Both the position numbers and the translations under genes were made by a program. The notes under the pieces were generated by a model. The model did not search any database. It was not told the origin of the DNA and saw only the letters and a list, made by a program, of their open reading frames with translations. Source: Nitrosomonas sp. Is35 (GTDB lineage Bacteria; Pseudomonadota; Gammaproteobacteria; Burkholderiales; Nitrosomonadaceae). Taken from it: DNA of 64,000 nt. This document shows positions 8,732 to 17,843 of this stretch, one piece after another. Position 1 is the first letter of the stretch. Every line of letters starts with the position of its first letter. The DNA lies in the NCBI RefSeq assembly GCF_033063295.1, contig NZ_JAWJZH010000001.1, forward strand, positions 186,001-250,000, written 5' to 3'.

Positions 8732-9984
8732 ATGAACAACAACGCCAGCCCGAGACCGGCGGCGCAGGCCAGCATGCCGGATACGCATTGTCTGGCGAGA
8801 AAGCGGCTGCCGATGAAGAAAATCAGGCCGAGTTTGAAGCCGATGTTGGAAAGTATCGCGAGTGTGATTGCGGTGATCGCTTGATTTGCTTCCAGCTTAC
8901 CCAGCTCGAACAGATGCAGGCTCGATAACGTAATGGCGTCGACATCGGTCAGGCCGGAAACGAGCGCGACGGCGTACAGGCCGCTGCTGCCGGCGATATC
9001 GGAAAGCCAGGTGGAAAAAAACAGCACGCTGCCGTAGATCAATCCGAAAGTTGTTGCGGCGCGCAATTCGGTGGGGTTTTTGATTTCCGGTACGGGCATT
9101 TCATGTTGGTGACTGAGCTTGAACCACCAGTATGCCGTGATGCCTGCTCCGAGCAGGAAGCCGCTGCCGAGCACAGGGAGCAACTGCGGCAGAATGGCAG
9201 GCGAGGCAACCGCGCTGATGATCGATAAACGGAGCAGCACCGTTAAATTGGCAATCAGAATGACAATTGCGGCGAGTTGTGTGAAGTTCTGGTTTTCCGC
9301 GCTGCGGCGCGCATAAACCAGTGTCGTGGCGGTACTGGATACCAGCCCGCCGAATAAACCCAGTATCACGCTATGTTGCTGGCCGATCAGTTGCAATGCG
9401 ACGTAACCCGCCAGACTGACGCCGGAGATGAGGACTACCATCAACCAGATCTGGTGCGGATTGATCGCTTCATACGGACCGAAATACTTGTCCGGCAGAA
9501 TCGGCAGAATGATAAACGTCAGCACGGCAAATTGCAGTATCGAAATTAAATCGCGCCGGGTCAGTTTCTCCGTTATGCCGTGCAATTCCGCTTTGAAGTA
9601 CAGCAATACCGTGGTGATGATGGCCAGCATGACGGCCAAGGTATCGTTGCCGTACCACACCGAAGCACCCAATCCGTAGCAGACAAGAATCGCGGCGATC
9701 GTGGTGGTGCCCGGATCGGCGTTGTCGTCCTTGACGCGGGAATACGCCGCCACCATCATCAAGCCAACGATGAATAAACCGCCGAGCAATAACCACGGCG
9801 TGGCTTTTTCCGACAGCATGGCAGCCAATGTGCCGAACATCGCGACCAAGGCGAATGTTCTCAATCCGGCGCGCGAGCCGGGATTGCGTTCGCGTTCCAA
9901 TCCGATCAATAAGCCAATCGCAAGGCTGGTCAGGAAATGCGGTAAAGCGGCCAATTCGCCATTCAACGTGAATTCAGTGTGCAT
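8728..9984 (-). CDS. MgtC/SapB N-terminal plus DUF4010 membrane protein
   Basis: A 418-residue polytopic inner membrane protein. The first ~140 residues match the MgtC/SapB pattern (SLAIGLLIGLERERNPGSRA, GLRTFALVAMFG, then several helices). The C-terminal part contains the DUF4010 region (about 190-410, with GGLVSSTATTLVYARRSAE). About ten or more hydrophobic helices can be counted. The substrate is unknown; MgtC itself is linked to growth in low magnesium. The start overlaps the recJ stop by 11 bases, so it is the last gene of the minus-strand run and probably co-translated with recJ. Confidence 0.8.
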   Translation of the reverse strand: MHTEFTLNGELAALPHFLTSLAIGLLIGLERERNPGSRAGLRTFALVAMFGTLAAMLSEKATPWLLLGGLFIVGLMMVAAYSRVKDDNADPGTTTIAAILVCYGLGASVWYGNDTLAVMLAIITTVLLYFKAELHGITEKLTRRDLISILQFAVLTFIILPILPDKYFGPYEAINPHQIWLMVVLISGVSLAGYVALQLIGQQHSVILGLFGGLVSSTATTLVYARRSAENQNFTQLAAIVILIANLTVLLRLSIISAVASPAILPQLLPVLGSGFLLGAGITAYWWFKLSHQHEMPVPEIKNPTELRAATTFGLIYGSVLFFSTWLSDIAGSSGLYAVALVSGLTDVDAITLSSLHLFELGKLEANQAITAITLAILSNIGFKLGLIFFIGSRFLARQCVSGMLACAAGLGLALLFI

Positions 9985-11758
9985 CGCCGGTCACCGGGTT
10001 ATCTGCGTGGAACCAATGCTCCAGCAGGAATTGTAAGGATGATTTGCCATTATATTCATTGATCTGTAATCGATAAACCGCATCGATCACATCCGGCAGC
10101 GGGTCGTTGTGGAAAAACAGAATGCCGTCGTAGGTTTCAGCCGATTTCCGCGCGGCTTGCGCTGCGTCACCGGCACCTGCAGAGTGCAGTTTTTTTAGCT
10201 TCAATTTCAAATGTTTTTCCCCGACGATGCGTTGGCTTTCGACATAAAAGCGCGCATTAAACGACGGCTGCGGGAAACCTTGCCCCCACACCTGGCGTTC
10301 GAGCGTTTCCGCCAGTTCCAATTTGATTTCGGAAAGCTCCAGATCGCCGTCGGTTTCAATCACGCGCGTCAAATCGGCAGGTGTCAGCAGCGTTTGCGCA
10401 ACCTGCTCGAACGCCGCGCGGAATGCTTCAAAAGCATCGCTGTGAATGGTCAACCCGGCAGCGGCTGCATGGCCGCCGAATTTGCGGATCAGCTCGGGGT
10501 GTTGTTTGGATACCAGATCGAGCGCGTCGCGCAGGTGAAAACCGTTGATTGATCGGCCCGAACCTTTGATTTCACCGTCGTTGCCGGGTGCGAAAATGAT
10601 CACCGGGCGGTGATATTTGTCCTTGATACGCGACGCGAGGATGCCAATGACGCCTTGGTGCCAATCGGCATCGAACAAACAAATGCTGTAAGCGCTCTGG
10701 ATGTCCGGCTGGCGTGCATTGAGCGTATCTTCCAGCTTGACGAGCGCGCTTTCCTGCATGGCCGATTCGATTTCGCGCCGTTGCCGGTTCAGTTCGTCCA
10801 GTTGCTTGGCGATGTCGGCCGCATACGCCTCGTCATCGGTGATCAGGCACTCGATACCCAGCGACATATCGTCCAGCCGCCCCGCAGCATTCAACCGCGG
10901 CCCCAGCATGAAGCCCAGGTCATAAGTGGATATTTGCCGGGCATCGCGCCGCGAGACCTGCATGAGCGCATTGATACCGGCGCAAGCCTTGCCTTTGCGG
11001 ATACGTTGCAAACCTTGCTGCACCAGAATACGGTTATTGCTATCCAGCTTGACCACATCGGCGACGGTTCCCAACGCCACCAGATCGAGAAAGCTGGCGA
11101 GATTCGGTTCCTGGCCTGCCGCAAAAGCGCCGCGCTGACGCAACTCGGCGCGCAGTGCGAGCATCAGGTAGAAAATGACGCCCACTCCGGCGATGCTTTT
11201 GCTCGGAAAAGGGCAGCCGGGCTGATTGGGATTGACAATGGCCAGTGCCGCGGGCAATTGATCGCCGGGCAGATGATGATCGGTAATCACCACCTGCATG
11301 CCCAATTGATTGGCTTCAGCCACGCCATCCACGCTGGCGATGCCGTTATCGACCGTGATCAGGACATCCGGTTGTTTGGAGGCATGCGCCAGGCGCACGA
11401 TTTCCGGTGTCAAGCCGTAACCGAATTCAAACCGGTTCGGCACCAGATAATCCACGTTAGCGCCGAACTTGCGCAAGATGCGCATACCGGTGGCGCACGC
11501 GGTTGCACCGTCGGAATCGTAATCGGCAATGATCAGCAGGCGTTTTTTTGCTGCGATGGCATCGGCCAGCAAGGCTGCCGTTGCGGTGATATTTTTCAGC
11601 TGACCGAACGGGATCAGGCGCGTCAGTTCAGTTTCGAGCTGGCTGGAATCCTCAATGCCACGCGCGGCGTAAATACGCGCCAGTACCGGAGGCAATCCGC
11701 TACCGCTGAGTGTCTGGAAACTGTGCGGATCATACGGACGGATGGTGATTTTGGGCAT
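9974..11758 (-). CDS. recJ: Single-strand-specific 5'-3' exonuclease RecJ
   Basis: A 594-residue enzyme, close to the usual ~575. RecJ degrades single-stranded DNA 5' to 3' in recombination and repair. Visible motifs are the metal-binding IIADYDSDGATA (Asp pair near residues 79-83), ITVDNG, ITDHHLPG (DHH at 160-162), the DHHA1 motif FGGHAAAAGLTI near 410, and the C-terminal OB-like region with LKLKLKKL. It follows the CorC-like gene by 27 bases and overlaps the downstream membrane protein gene. No missing motifs. Confidence 0.95.
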   Translation of the reverse strand: MPKITIRPYDPHSFQTLSGSGLPPVLARIYAARGIEDSSQLETELTRLIPFGQLKNITATAALLADAIAAKKRLLIIADYDSDGATACATGMRILRKFGANVDYLVPNRFEFGYGLTPEIVRLAHASKQPDVLITVDNGIASVDGVAEANQLGMQVVITDHHLPGDQLPAALAIVNPNQPGCPFPSKSIAGVGVIFYLMLALRAELRQRGAFAAGQEPNLASFLDLVALGTVADVVKLDSNNRILVQQGLQRIRKGKACAGINALMQVSRRDARQISTYDLGFMLGPRLNAAGRLDDMSLGIECLITDDEAYAADIAKQLDELNRQRREIESAMQESALVKLEDTLNARQPDIQSAYSICLFDADWHQGVIGILASRIKDKYHRPVIIFAPGNDGEIKGSGRSINGFHLRDALDLVSKQHPELIRKFGGHAAAAGLTIHSDAFEAFRAAFEQVAQTLLTPADLTRVIETDGDLELSEIKLELAETLERQVWGQGFPQPSFNARFYVESQRIVGEKHLKLKLKKLHSAGAGDAAQAARKSAETYDGILFFHNDPLPDVIDAVYRLQINEYNGKSSLQFLLEHWFHADNPVTGDAH

Positions 11759-11785
11759 GCTGATGCGGAAATAGGATAAGTATCC

Positions 11786-12634
11786 TCATTCTGCCGGGGT
11801 TTCTACTGTTGCGGCAAGCTTTTCCACCTTCAGTACGTGCAAGCGGCGGCTATCGGCGCGTTGCACGGTGAATTTAAATGGGCCGATGATGGCCGATTCG
11901 TTACGCACGGGTAAACGGCCGAACTTGCTGAGCACCAAACCGCCAATCGTGTCGAAGTCTTCGTTGCTGAAGTTTGCGCCGAGCACTTCATTGAAATTAT
12001 CGATCTCGGTGATCGCCTTGACGCGGTAGCGTCCGTCCGCTTCCATGACGATATTGTCCTCTTCTTCGTCGAAGTCGTATTCGTCCTCGATTTCCCCGAC
12101 GATCTGTTCGAGCACGTCCTCGATCGTCACCAATCCGGCCACACCGCCGTATTCATTGACGACAATCGCCATATGATTGCGGTTGCTGCGGAAATCCTTG
12201 AGCAATACATTCAGCCGTTTGGATTCGGGGATGAAAACCGCCGGGCGCAGCATGTCGCGGATATTGAATTCTTCCGGATCAGCGTAATAACGCAGCAGGT
12301 CTTTCGCCAGCAGAATGCCGATGATTTCATCCTCGGAACCTTCAATGACGGGAAAGCGCGAATGTGCGGCTTCGATGACAAACGGAATGAATTGCTCGGG
12401 TTTCTTGCTGATGTCGACGACATCCATTTGCGAACGCGGCACCATGATATCGCGTGCCTGCATTTCGGAAACTTGCATGACGCCTTCGATCATGCTGAGA
12501 GCGTCGGAGTCCAGCAGGTTGCGCTCAAAGGCGGAGTGTAACAGGGTAATCAGTTGTTCGCGGTCTTCCGGTTTGCGGATCAGCATGGCGCCTAATCGCT
12601 CTAACCAGCCGCTTTTAGGTGAAGGGTCATCCAT
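11786..12634 (-). CDS. corC: CorC/HlyC-family CBS-domain protein
   Basis: A 282-residue protein with two CBS repeats (about 65-185; MQARDIMVPRSQMDVVDI and the second ending NEYGGVAGLVTIEDVLEQIV), an acidic linker (DEYDFDEEEDN) and a C-terminal CorC_HlyC domain (about 205-275). It lacks the DUF21 membrane domain, like the short CorC proteins tied to magnesium/cobalt efflux. Position after miaB-phoH-ybeY is conserved in many proteobacteria, often followed by lnt; here recJ follows instead. Exact function is uncertain because the role of short CorC proteins is not well defined. Confidence 0.9.
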   Translation of the reverse strand: MDDPSPKSGWLERLGAMLIRKPEDREQLITLLHSAFERNLLDSDALSMIEGVMQVSEMQARDIMVPRSQMDVVDISKKPEQFIPFVIEAAHSRFPVIEGSEDEIIGILLAKDLLRYYADPEEFNIRDMLRPAVFIPESKRLNVLLKDFRSNRNHMAIVVNEYGGVAGLVTIEDVLEQIVGEIEDEYDFDEEEDNIVMEADGRYRVKAITEIDNFNEVLGANFSNEDFDTIGGLVLSKFGRLPVRNESAIIGPFKFTVQRADSRRLHVLKVEKLAATVETPAE

Positions 12635-12682
12635 AGTGTTTAAGAATTTGCATGGGTAAAAATAAAAAAAGGGAATGCATGA

Positions 12683-13150
12683 TTATTGCGTTGCAACGGC
12701 GCCAGCTGGTTCACCGTAAGGATCCGCGTAGCCCAGCGCCGCCAGTATGCGGGTTTCCAGTTGTTCCATTTCCGCTGCATCTGCGTCTTCAATATGATCG
12801 TAACCTTGTAAATGCAGCACGCCGTGCACGGTCAAGTGCGCGTAATGCGCCAGCAGGTCTTTATGCTGTTGCTGTGCTTCCTGGCTGACAACCGGCATGC
12901 ACAGCACGATATCGCCGGTCAGCGGTTGCATATCGTCATAAACAAAGGTCAGCACGTTGGTCGCATAATCCTTGCCGCGGAATTGCTGGTTTAACTCTCG
13001 CCCTTCGGCTTCGTCCACCAGCCGTAATACGATCTCGGCTTCTTGCATCAGCGCGGCTTTGACCCAGCGGCGGAACTGCGGCCGGGTGGGTACAATGGAA
13101 CTGTCCGTTGCATATTGCACCATCAGTTTGAACGGTTTCTTTGTCTGCAA
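12683..13150 (-). CDS. ybeY: rRNA maturation endoribonuclease YbeY
   Basis: A 155-residue protein with the YbeY zinc motif in HGVLHLQGYDH (three His in an H-x3-H-x5-H arrangement) and the upstream NVLTFVYDD and GDIVLCMPVV segments. YbeY is needed for 16S rRNA 3'-end maturation and 70S quality control. It starts only 6 bases after the phoH stop, so translation is probably coupled, and the pair is conserved across bacteria. Complete, with normal length. Confidence 0.95.
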   Translation of the reverse strand: MQTKKPFKLMVQYATDSSIVPTRPQFRRWVKAALMQEAEIVLRLVDEAEGRELNQQFRGKDYATNVLTFVYDDMQPLTGDIVLCMPVVSQEAQQQHKDLLAHYAHLTVHGVLHLQGYDHIEDADAAEMEQLETRILAALGYADPYGEPAGAVATQ

Positions 13151-13156
13151 GGCGAA

Positions 13157-14161
13157 TCAGGATTCCTGCTGCTGTTTGTCGTGTTTCTCATAGGCATTGA
13201 CAATGCGCTGTACCAGAGGATGCCGCACCACGTCCTCGGATAGAAAACGGGTAAACGCGATGCCACGTATGTCCTTGAGCACCTGTTGCGCTTCCACTAA
13301 TCCGCTTTTCTGATGTTTCGGCAGATCGACTTGCGTCACATCACCGGTAATGACCGCTTTGGAGCCCAAGCCCATGCGCGTCAGAAACATTTTCATCTGC
13401 TCCGGCGTCGTGTTTTGCGCTTCATCCAGAATGATGAACGACTGGTTCAAGGTGCGTCCGCGCATGAAAGCCAGTGGTGCGATTTCAATCGTATTGCGTT
13501 CAAATTGTTTGGCGGTTTTATCGAAACCCATTAAATCATACAACGCATCATAGAGAGGGCGTAAATAAGGGTCGACTTTCTGGGTCATATCGCCGGGTAG
13601 AAAGCCCAGACGCTCTCCCGCTTCCACGGCCGGGCGCACCAGAATCAAACGCGACACCAGACCGCGTTCCAATGCATCGACCGCGCTGGCGACCGCCAGA
13701 TAGGTTTTGCCGGTACCGGCTGGACCGATGGCGAACGTAATATCGTGTTCCTGGATTTGTTGCAGATATTTTGACTGGCGCGGTGTGCGGCCATGTAAAT
13801 TGCTGCGGCGGGTTAACAAGGTGAGCGCGGCGGGTTGCTTGGCGCCGGTGCCGTCGTCGTGGCTGGGGCCGCTGATTTGATCGGATGTATCGTGCGGATT
13901 CAGCACTTCAATCAAGCCGAGCTGGATTTGCTCCAGACTGATATGGTGTTGCGACTGATCGTAAAAATTGCGTAGCGCTTGCGCCGCCAGTTGGGTCTGC
14001 CCGGATTTTCCCGATACGCTGAAATGTTCGCCGCGCCGGGAGATCGTGACATCCAATGCGGTTTCAACTTGCTTGAGATTCTCATCCAGCGCGCCGCACA
14101 AATTGGCGAGACGTTGGTTGTCGGCGGGTGTGAAAGAAATTTCCAGGGGTGTCGGTTTCAA
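13157..14161 (-). CDS. phoH: PhoH-family ATPase
   Basis: A 334-residue cytoplasmic P-loop protein. Walker A is GPAGTGKTYLAV (about residues 147-158) and Walker B is SFIILDEAQN, followed by TRMGLGSKAVITGD, all typical of PhoH/YbeZ. The first ~100 residues form the N-terminal region seen in the long PhoH form. The protein is thought to act with YbeY in RNA processing; ATPase or helicase activity is known for relatives. It lies in the miaB-phoH-ybeY-corC order. No anomalies. Confidence 0.93.
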   Translation of the reverse strand: MKPTPLEISFTPADNQRLANLCGALDENLKQVETALDVTISRRGEHFSVSGKSGQTQLAAQALRNFYDQSQHHISLEQIQLGLIEVLNPHDTSDQISGPSHDDGTGAKQPAALTLLTRRSNLHGRTPRQSKYLQQIQEHDITFAIGPAGTGKTYLAVASAVDALERGLVSRLILVRPAVEAGERLGFLPGDMTQKVDPYLRPLYDALYDLMGFDKTAKQFERNTIEIAPLAFMRGRTLNQSFIILDEAQNTTPEQMKMFLTRMGLGSKAVITGDVTQVDLPKHQKSGLVEAQQVLKDIRGIAFTRFLSEDVVRHPLVQRIVNAYEKHDKQQQES

Positions 14162-14245
14162 AGTTGGCTGTTGCAGTTACGATAACGCGATTCTCTCAGC
14201 GGGCGCGATACTTTGCAAGCGCAAAACTTTGCCGTGGATGTGTTT

Positions 14246-15574
14246 TTATCCATGCACAATTTCGCCGCGCAGCGTATGCGACCGTGCTTCGGTGATGCGT
14301 ACGTTGACAAAACTGCCCACCAGTGTGGGATCGCTGGCCAGATTAACAACGCGGTTGTTATCGGTGCGCCCGAAAAACTCATCGGCATTTTTTTTGGAGA
14401 TACCTTCCAGCAACACACGCTGTATCGATCCGACCATTCCCAAGCTGATTTTGCGGGCTTGCTGGTTAATTTGCGCTTGTAAGCGTTGCAGCCGCTCCAG
14501 CTTCACTTCCGGCGGTGTATCGTCGGGCAGATCGGCTGCGGGTGTGCCGGGGCGGGGGCTGTAGACGAAGCTGTACGATTCGTCGAAATTCATGTCTTCG
14601 ATCAGTTGCATCGTCGCGTTGAAATCCGCTTCGGTCTCTCCCGGAAAACCGATGATGAAGTCGGAGGACAGCGAAATATCCGGGCGGATCGCGCGCAGCT
14701 TGCGGATGATCGATTTGTATTCCAGCACGCTGTAGCCGCGCTTCATTGCCGCCAGCACCCGGTCGGAACCGGATTGCACCGGCAAGTGCAGGTGGTTGAC
14801 CAATTTAGGCAGCTGGCTGTAAGCCTGAATCAAACGCGTGGTGAATTCTTTCGGGTGCGATGTGGTGTAACGGATACGTTCAATCCCCGGAATTTCGTGT
14901 AGATATTCCAGTAATAGGGCGAAATCGGCAATCTCGCCGTCGTCCATGGTACCCAGGTAGGCGTTGACGTTCTGTCCCAGTAAGGTGATTTCCTTGATGC
15001 CCTGATCCGCGAGAATGGCGATTTCGGTCAGCACATCGTTCAACGGGCGCGACACTTCTTCGCCGCGCGTATACGGTACCACGCAGAAACTGCAATACTT
15101 GCTACATCCCTCCATGATCGAAACGAACGCCGTAACCCCTTCGGTGCGGGCAGGCGGCAGATGGTCGAATTTTTCGATTTCGGGGAAAGAAATGTCCACT
15201 TGCGAACGGCCGGTGGCTTTGCGCGTTTCGATCAATTGCGGCAAGCGATGCAGGGTTTGCGGCCCGAATACCACGTCGACGTACGGCGCGCGGCTGACAA
15301 TTGCCTTGCCTTCCTGGCTGGCGACACAACCGCCGACGCCGATCAGCAAATTGGGATTATTTTCCTTCAGATGCCGCACCCGTCCCAGATCATGAAACAC
15401 CTTTTCCTGCGCTTTCTCGCGCACCGAGCAGGTATTGAACAAAATGATATCGGCCTGCGCCGGATCGTCGGTGGATTCCATGCCATAGGCGGCGTGCAGG
15501 ACATCGGCCATTTTCTCCGAGTCGTACTCGTTCATCTGGCAGCCGAAGGTTTTGATATAAAGCTTGTTACTCAC
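14246..15574 (-). CDS. miaB: tRNA-2-methylthio-N6-dimethylallyladenosine synthase MiaB
   Basis: A 442-residue radical SAM enzyme that adds a methylthio group to i6A37 of tRNAs reading UNN codons. The N-terminal domain has its three Fe-S cysteines in [20 protein letters not shown] and GVGGCVA. The radical SAM motif is [15 protein letters not shown] (C-x3-C-x2-C) and a TRAM domain closes the C-terminus. It lies 84 bases upstream of phoH and 18 bases after the small secreted protein gene. All key residues are visible. Confidence 0.96.
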   Translation of the reverse strand: MSNKLYIKTFGCQMNEYDSEKMADVLHAAYGMESTDDPAQADIILFNTCSVREKAQEKVFHDLGRVRHLKENNPNLLIGVGGCVASQEGKAIVSRAPYVDVVFGPQTLHRLPQLIETRKATGRSQVDISFPEIEKFDHLPPARTEGVTAFVSIMEGCSKYCSFCVVPYTRGEEVSRPLNDVLTEIAILADQGIKEITLLGQNVNAYLGTMDDGEIADFALLLEYLHEIPGIERIRYTTSHPKEFTTRLIQAYSQLPKLVNHLHLPVQSGSDRVLAAMKRGYSVLEYKSIIRKLRAIRPDISLSSDFIIGFPGETEADFNATMQLIEDMNFDESYSFVYSPRPGTPAADLPDDTPPEVKLERLQRLQAQINQQARKISLGMVGSIQRVLLEGISKKNADEFFGRTDNNRVVNLASDPTLVGSFVNVRITEARSHTLRGEIVHG

Positions 15575-15592
15575 GAATTATTTAGCGTTGTG

Positions 15593-15961
15593 TTAAAAAA
15601 AGAAAAAACGTTTTTTCGGTTTCGGTATCTGCTGCCCTTCGCTTTCCGCTTCCTTGACTTCGCCGGGCGTCAGAATCCAGACCCGGTGCAGATTGCCCAT
15701 TGTATCCAATTGAAAGCGGATCAAACCGATATAGTTCGCCGTAGACGGCAGAATAATCATATTATCGATCCCCCGGATCTGCCCGCCCGCGCCCATCGTC
15801 ATTTGCTGCCCGTTGATGGTGAAGTGCGGAAAAGCCACCGCCGTCAGGTTGCCCAATTGACTATTGGGAGGAAATTTCCGGGTTTGCTGGCTAAAAGCGG
15901 AGTGCGATAGCATGCTCAATACGAAAATCAATAGCAAGGATATCGCCTGCGTTTCTTTCAT
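15593..15961 (-). CDS. Small secreted hypothetical protein
   Basis: A 122-residue protein of unknown function. Its N-terminus (MKETQAISLLLIFVLSMLSHSAFSQQ) is a clear signal peptide, probably cut after AFS. The mature part has FTINGQQMTMGAGGQIRGID and VWILTPGEVKEAESEG, and the end is KPKKRFFFF. The start at 15961 is chosen because an in-frame upstream extension to 16633 runs over the opposing WYL gene and lacks support. It precedes miaB by 18 bases, so it probably heads the minus-strand operon. Periplasmic location is inferred. Confidence 0.65.
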   Translation of the reverse strand: MKETQAISLLLIFVLSMLSHSAFSQQTRKFPPNSQLGNLTAVAFPHFTINGQQMTMGAGGQIRGIDNMIILPSTANYIGLIRFQLDTMGNLHRVWILTPGEVKEAESEGQQIPKPKKRFFFF

Positions 15962-16123
15962 AGTTTTACTGAATGGCAACGGGATAAAAACAAACGGATA
16001 AACGGTACGAAACAGGGGTTTGAATCTTGACCGGCACCTGATGTTTCCGAGGACCTTATGATACGCTAAAGAGAAATTCCGTATCAACGAATTTGTAGCT
16101 TTCGCATTCATTGAAATCAATTT

Positions 16124-17107
16124 ATGGGCAATCTCCAGCGAATCTATCAATTGCACCGCATATTGGCGTCCCGCACCCTGCCGGTGTCGCATCAAACGCT
16201 CGAACAACTGCTGGAATGTTCCCGGGCCACGGTCAACCGCACCATCGAATCGCTGCGGCTGTATTTCAACGCGCCGATCCTCTATGACCGGGAACGCAAC
16301 GGTTATTACTACGATACGCAGGGAAAAACCGTGTTTGAATTGCCCGGTGTTTGGTTTGATGCGCAGGAATTGCACGCGCTGCTCACCATGCAGCAGCTGC
16401 TGGAACAAATTCAGCCGGGCTTGCTCGCCCTGCAACTCAAGCCGATGCAGGAACACTTGAAAAAGATACTGGCAACCCAGCAACTGAACGATCCGGATGC
16501 GATCAAGCGCATCCGCATTTTGACCATGTTGAGCAGGCAACCGGCCTTGCAGCATTTTCAGTCTGCCGCCAGCGCGGTGTTGCAACGCAAGCAACTCGAC
16601 ATCGTCTATCACGGCCGTGGCCGCGATCAGCAAACCGAACGCATCGTTTCACCGCAGCGGCTCACGCATTACCGCGACAACTGGTATCTCGACGCCTGGT
16701 GCCACAAGCGCGAGGCACTGCGCAGTTTCGCCGTGGAACGCATCGCCGCGTGCCAGATGCTCGATCACGCAGCCCGTAACATCACCGACAATGAACTCAA
16801 TGGCCATTTCGCTTCCAGTTACGGTATTTTCGCCGGTCAGGCAAAACATACCGCAGTGTTGCGTTTTACCGCCGAACGCGCCCGCTGGGTCGCGGATGAA
16901 CAATGGCATCCGCACCAGCAAGGCCAATTTCTGCTCGATGGCAGTTACGAGTTGCGTATCCCGTACGCCAATGAAACCGAACTGGTGATGGATATCCTCA
17001 AGCACGGAGCGGCGGTCGAAGTCATCGCGCCGGAAGCGTTACGCCAAACTATTCTGCAAAACTTACAGCAAGCGCAGGAGAATTATTTACCCAAGCAGAA
17101 AGAGTGA
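16124..17107 (+). CDS. HTH-WYL transcriptional regulator
   Basis: A 327-residue DNA-binding regulator. An N-terminal helix-turn-helix (about 1-60, VSHQTLEQLLECSRATVNRT) is followed by a linker and a WYL domain (about 150-240) with RDNWYLDAWCHKREALRSFA, then the C-terminal extension common in this family. WYL regulators sense nucleic acid or small ligands and often control CRISPR-Cas and other defence genes. Here it is read in the same direction as, and lies about 740 bases upstream of, cas3, with only the HIRAN gene between. A regulatory role for this CRISPR locus is inference. Confidence 0.88.
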   Translation: MGNLQRIYQLHRILASRTLPVSHQTLEQLLECSRATVNRTIESLRLYFNAPILYDRERNGYYYDTQGKTVFELPGVWFDAQELHALLTMQQLLEQIQPGLLALQLKPMQEHLKKILATQQLNDPDAIKRIRILTMLSRQPALQHFQSAASAVLQRKQLDIVYHGRGRDQQTERIVSPQRLTHYRDNWYLDAWCHKREALRSFAVERIAACQMLDHAARNITDNELNGHFASSYGIFAGQAKHTAVLRFTAERARWVADEQWHPHQQGQFLLDGSYELRIPYANETELVMDILKHGAAVEVIAPEALRQTILQNLQQAQENYLPKQKE

Positions 17108-17322
17108 AACTTGCACGAAACGCCGCTCGTACCGAACAGCGAAACAGCGCTGCAAGCGGTTAAAACCCAAAACAACTGAGTAAACTGTTGCGCAATTTTG
17201 AAATGCAAAGCTTGTGTAAATGACCGGGATTAGAAAAAGCTGAAAAGTAAAATTCACAGGCTCAGGTTTTGAGCCTGCTGCTTGGGATAATGCAAAAGTG
17301 TCATTTTCAATGGAGAAACACC

Positions 17323-17718
17323 ATGTCCCGGCGCGTATTCCTGCAATCATTCACCGCTCTACTCGGCGGATTTGCCTTCCCTGCGCTGCTGCAATCCAAA
17401 CCGGAGTTAAATCAATGGAAAACCCTGCAAATCTCACCAGTGGCGGGATTTCAGTATCACCACGGCGAAACCCTCTGGCCGCAACTCGCCACCCGCCAAA
17501 CGGTCACGCTGATTCGCGAACCCAGTAACCGCTTCGACCAACGCACTGTCCGCATCGACTGGCAAGGCGAAAAACTCGGTTACATCCCCGCAAAAGACAA
17601 TGCCGCCGTCTCGCAACTGTTGGACCGTGGCGAAACAATGTCGGCTTTGATCGTAGGGTTGAAAAAAAGTAATAATCCGTGGGAGCGGATTGAAGTGGAG
17701 GTGAGGTGGAGAACATGA
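17323..17718 (+). CDS. Tat-exported HIRAN-domain protein
   Basis: A 131-residue protein. The start at 17323 has GGAGA 6 bases upstream. The N-terminus SRRVFLQSFTALLGGFAFPA matches a twin-arginine signal (S-R-R-x-F-L followed by a hydrophobic run). The rest, with QTVTLIREPSNRFDQRTVRI, GEKLGYIPAKDNAAVSQLLD and a final VEVRWRT, is a HIRAN domain, which in other proteins binds DNA ends. A HIRAN protein with an export signal is unusual, since most known ones act on cytoplasmic DNA. It lies between the WYL regulator and cas3; any link to CRISPR is untested. Confidence 0.8.
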   Translation: MSRRVFLQSFTALLGGFAFPALLQSKPELNQWKTLQISPVAGFQYHHGETLWPQLATRQTVTLIREPSNRFDQRTVRIDWQGEKLGYIPAKDNAAVSQLLDRGETMSALIVGLKKSNNPWERIEVEVRWRT

Positions 17719-17843
17719 CGATTTTTATCGCGAAAAGATCGATCCAAACGGAGGCATTAATGAATGAACTGTATCGGTTTCTAAATCTGTAATGAAAATA
17801 TAATTCTTAACATCAAAAAGAGCATTGATATAAAGAAGAAAAT

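Noticed and set aside
10610..11779. A 389-codon plus-strand frame over recJ
   Set aside because: Antisense shadow of recJ; all motifs are in the minus-strand frame.
15962..16633. N-terminal extension of the small secreted protein
   Set aside because: It overlaps the WYL gene on the opposite strand, and a signal peptide begins at 15961, so the short form is correct.
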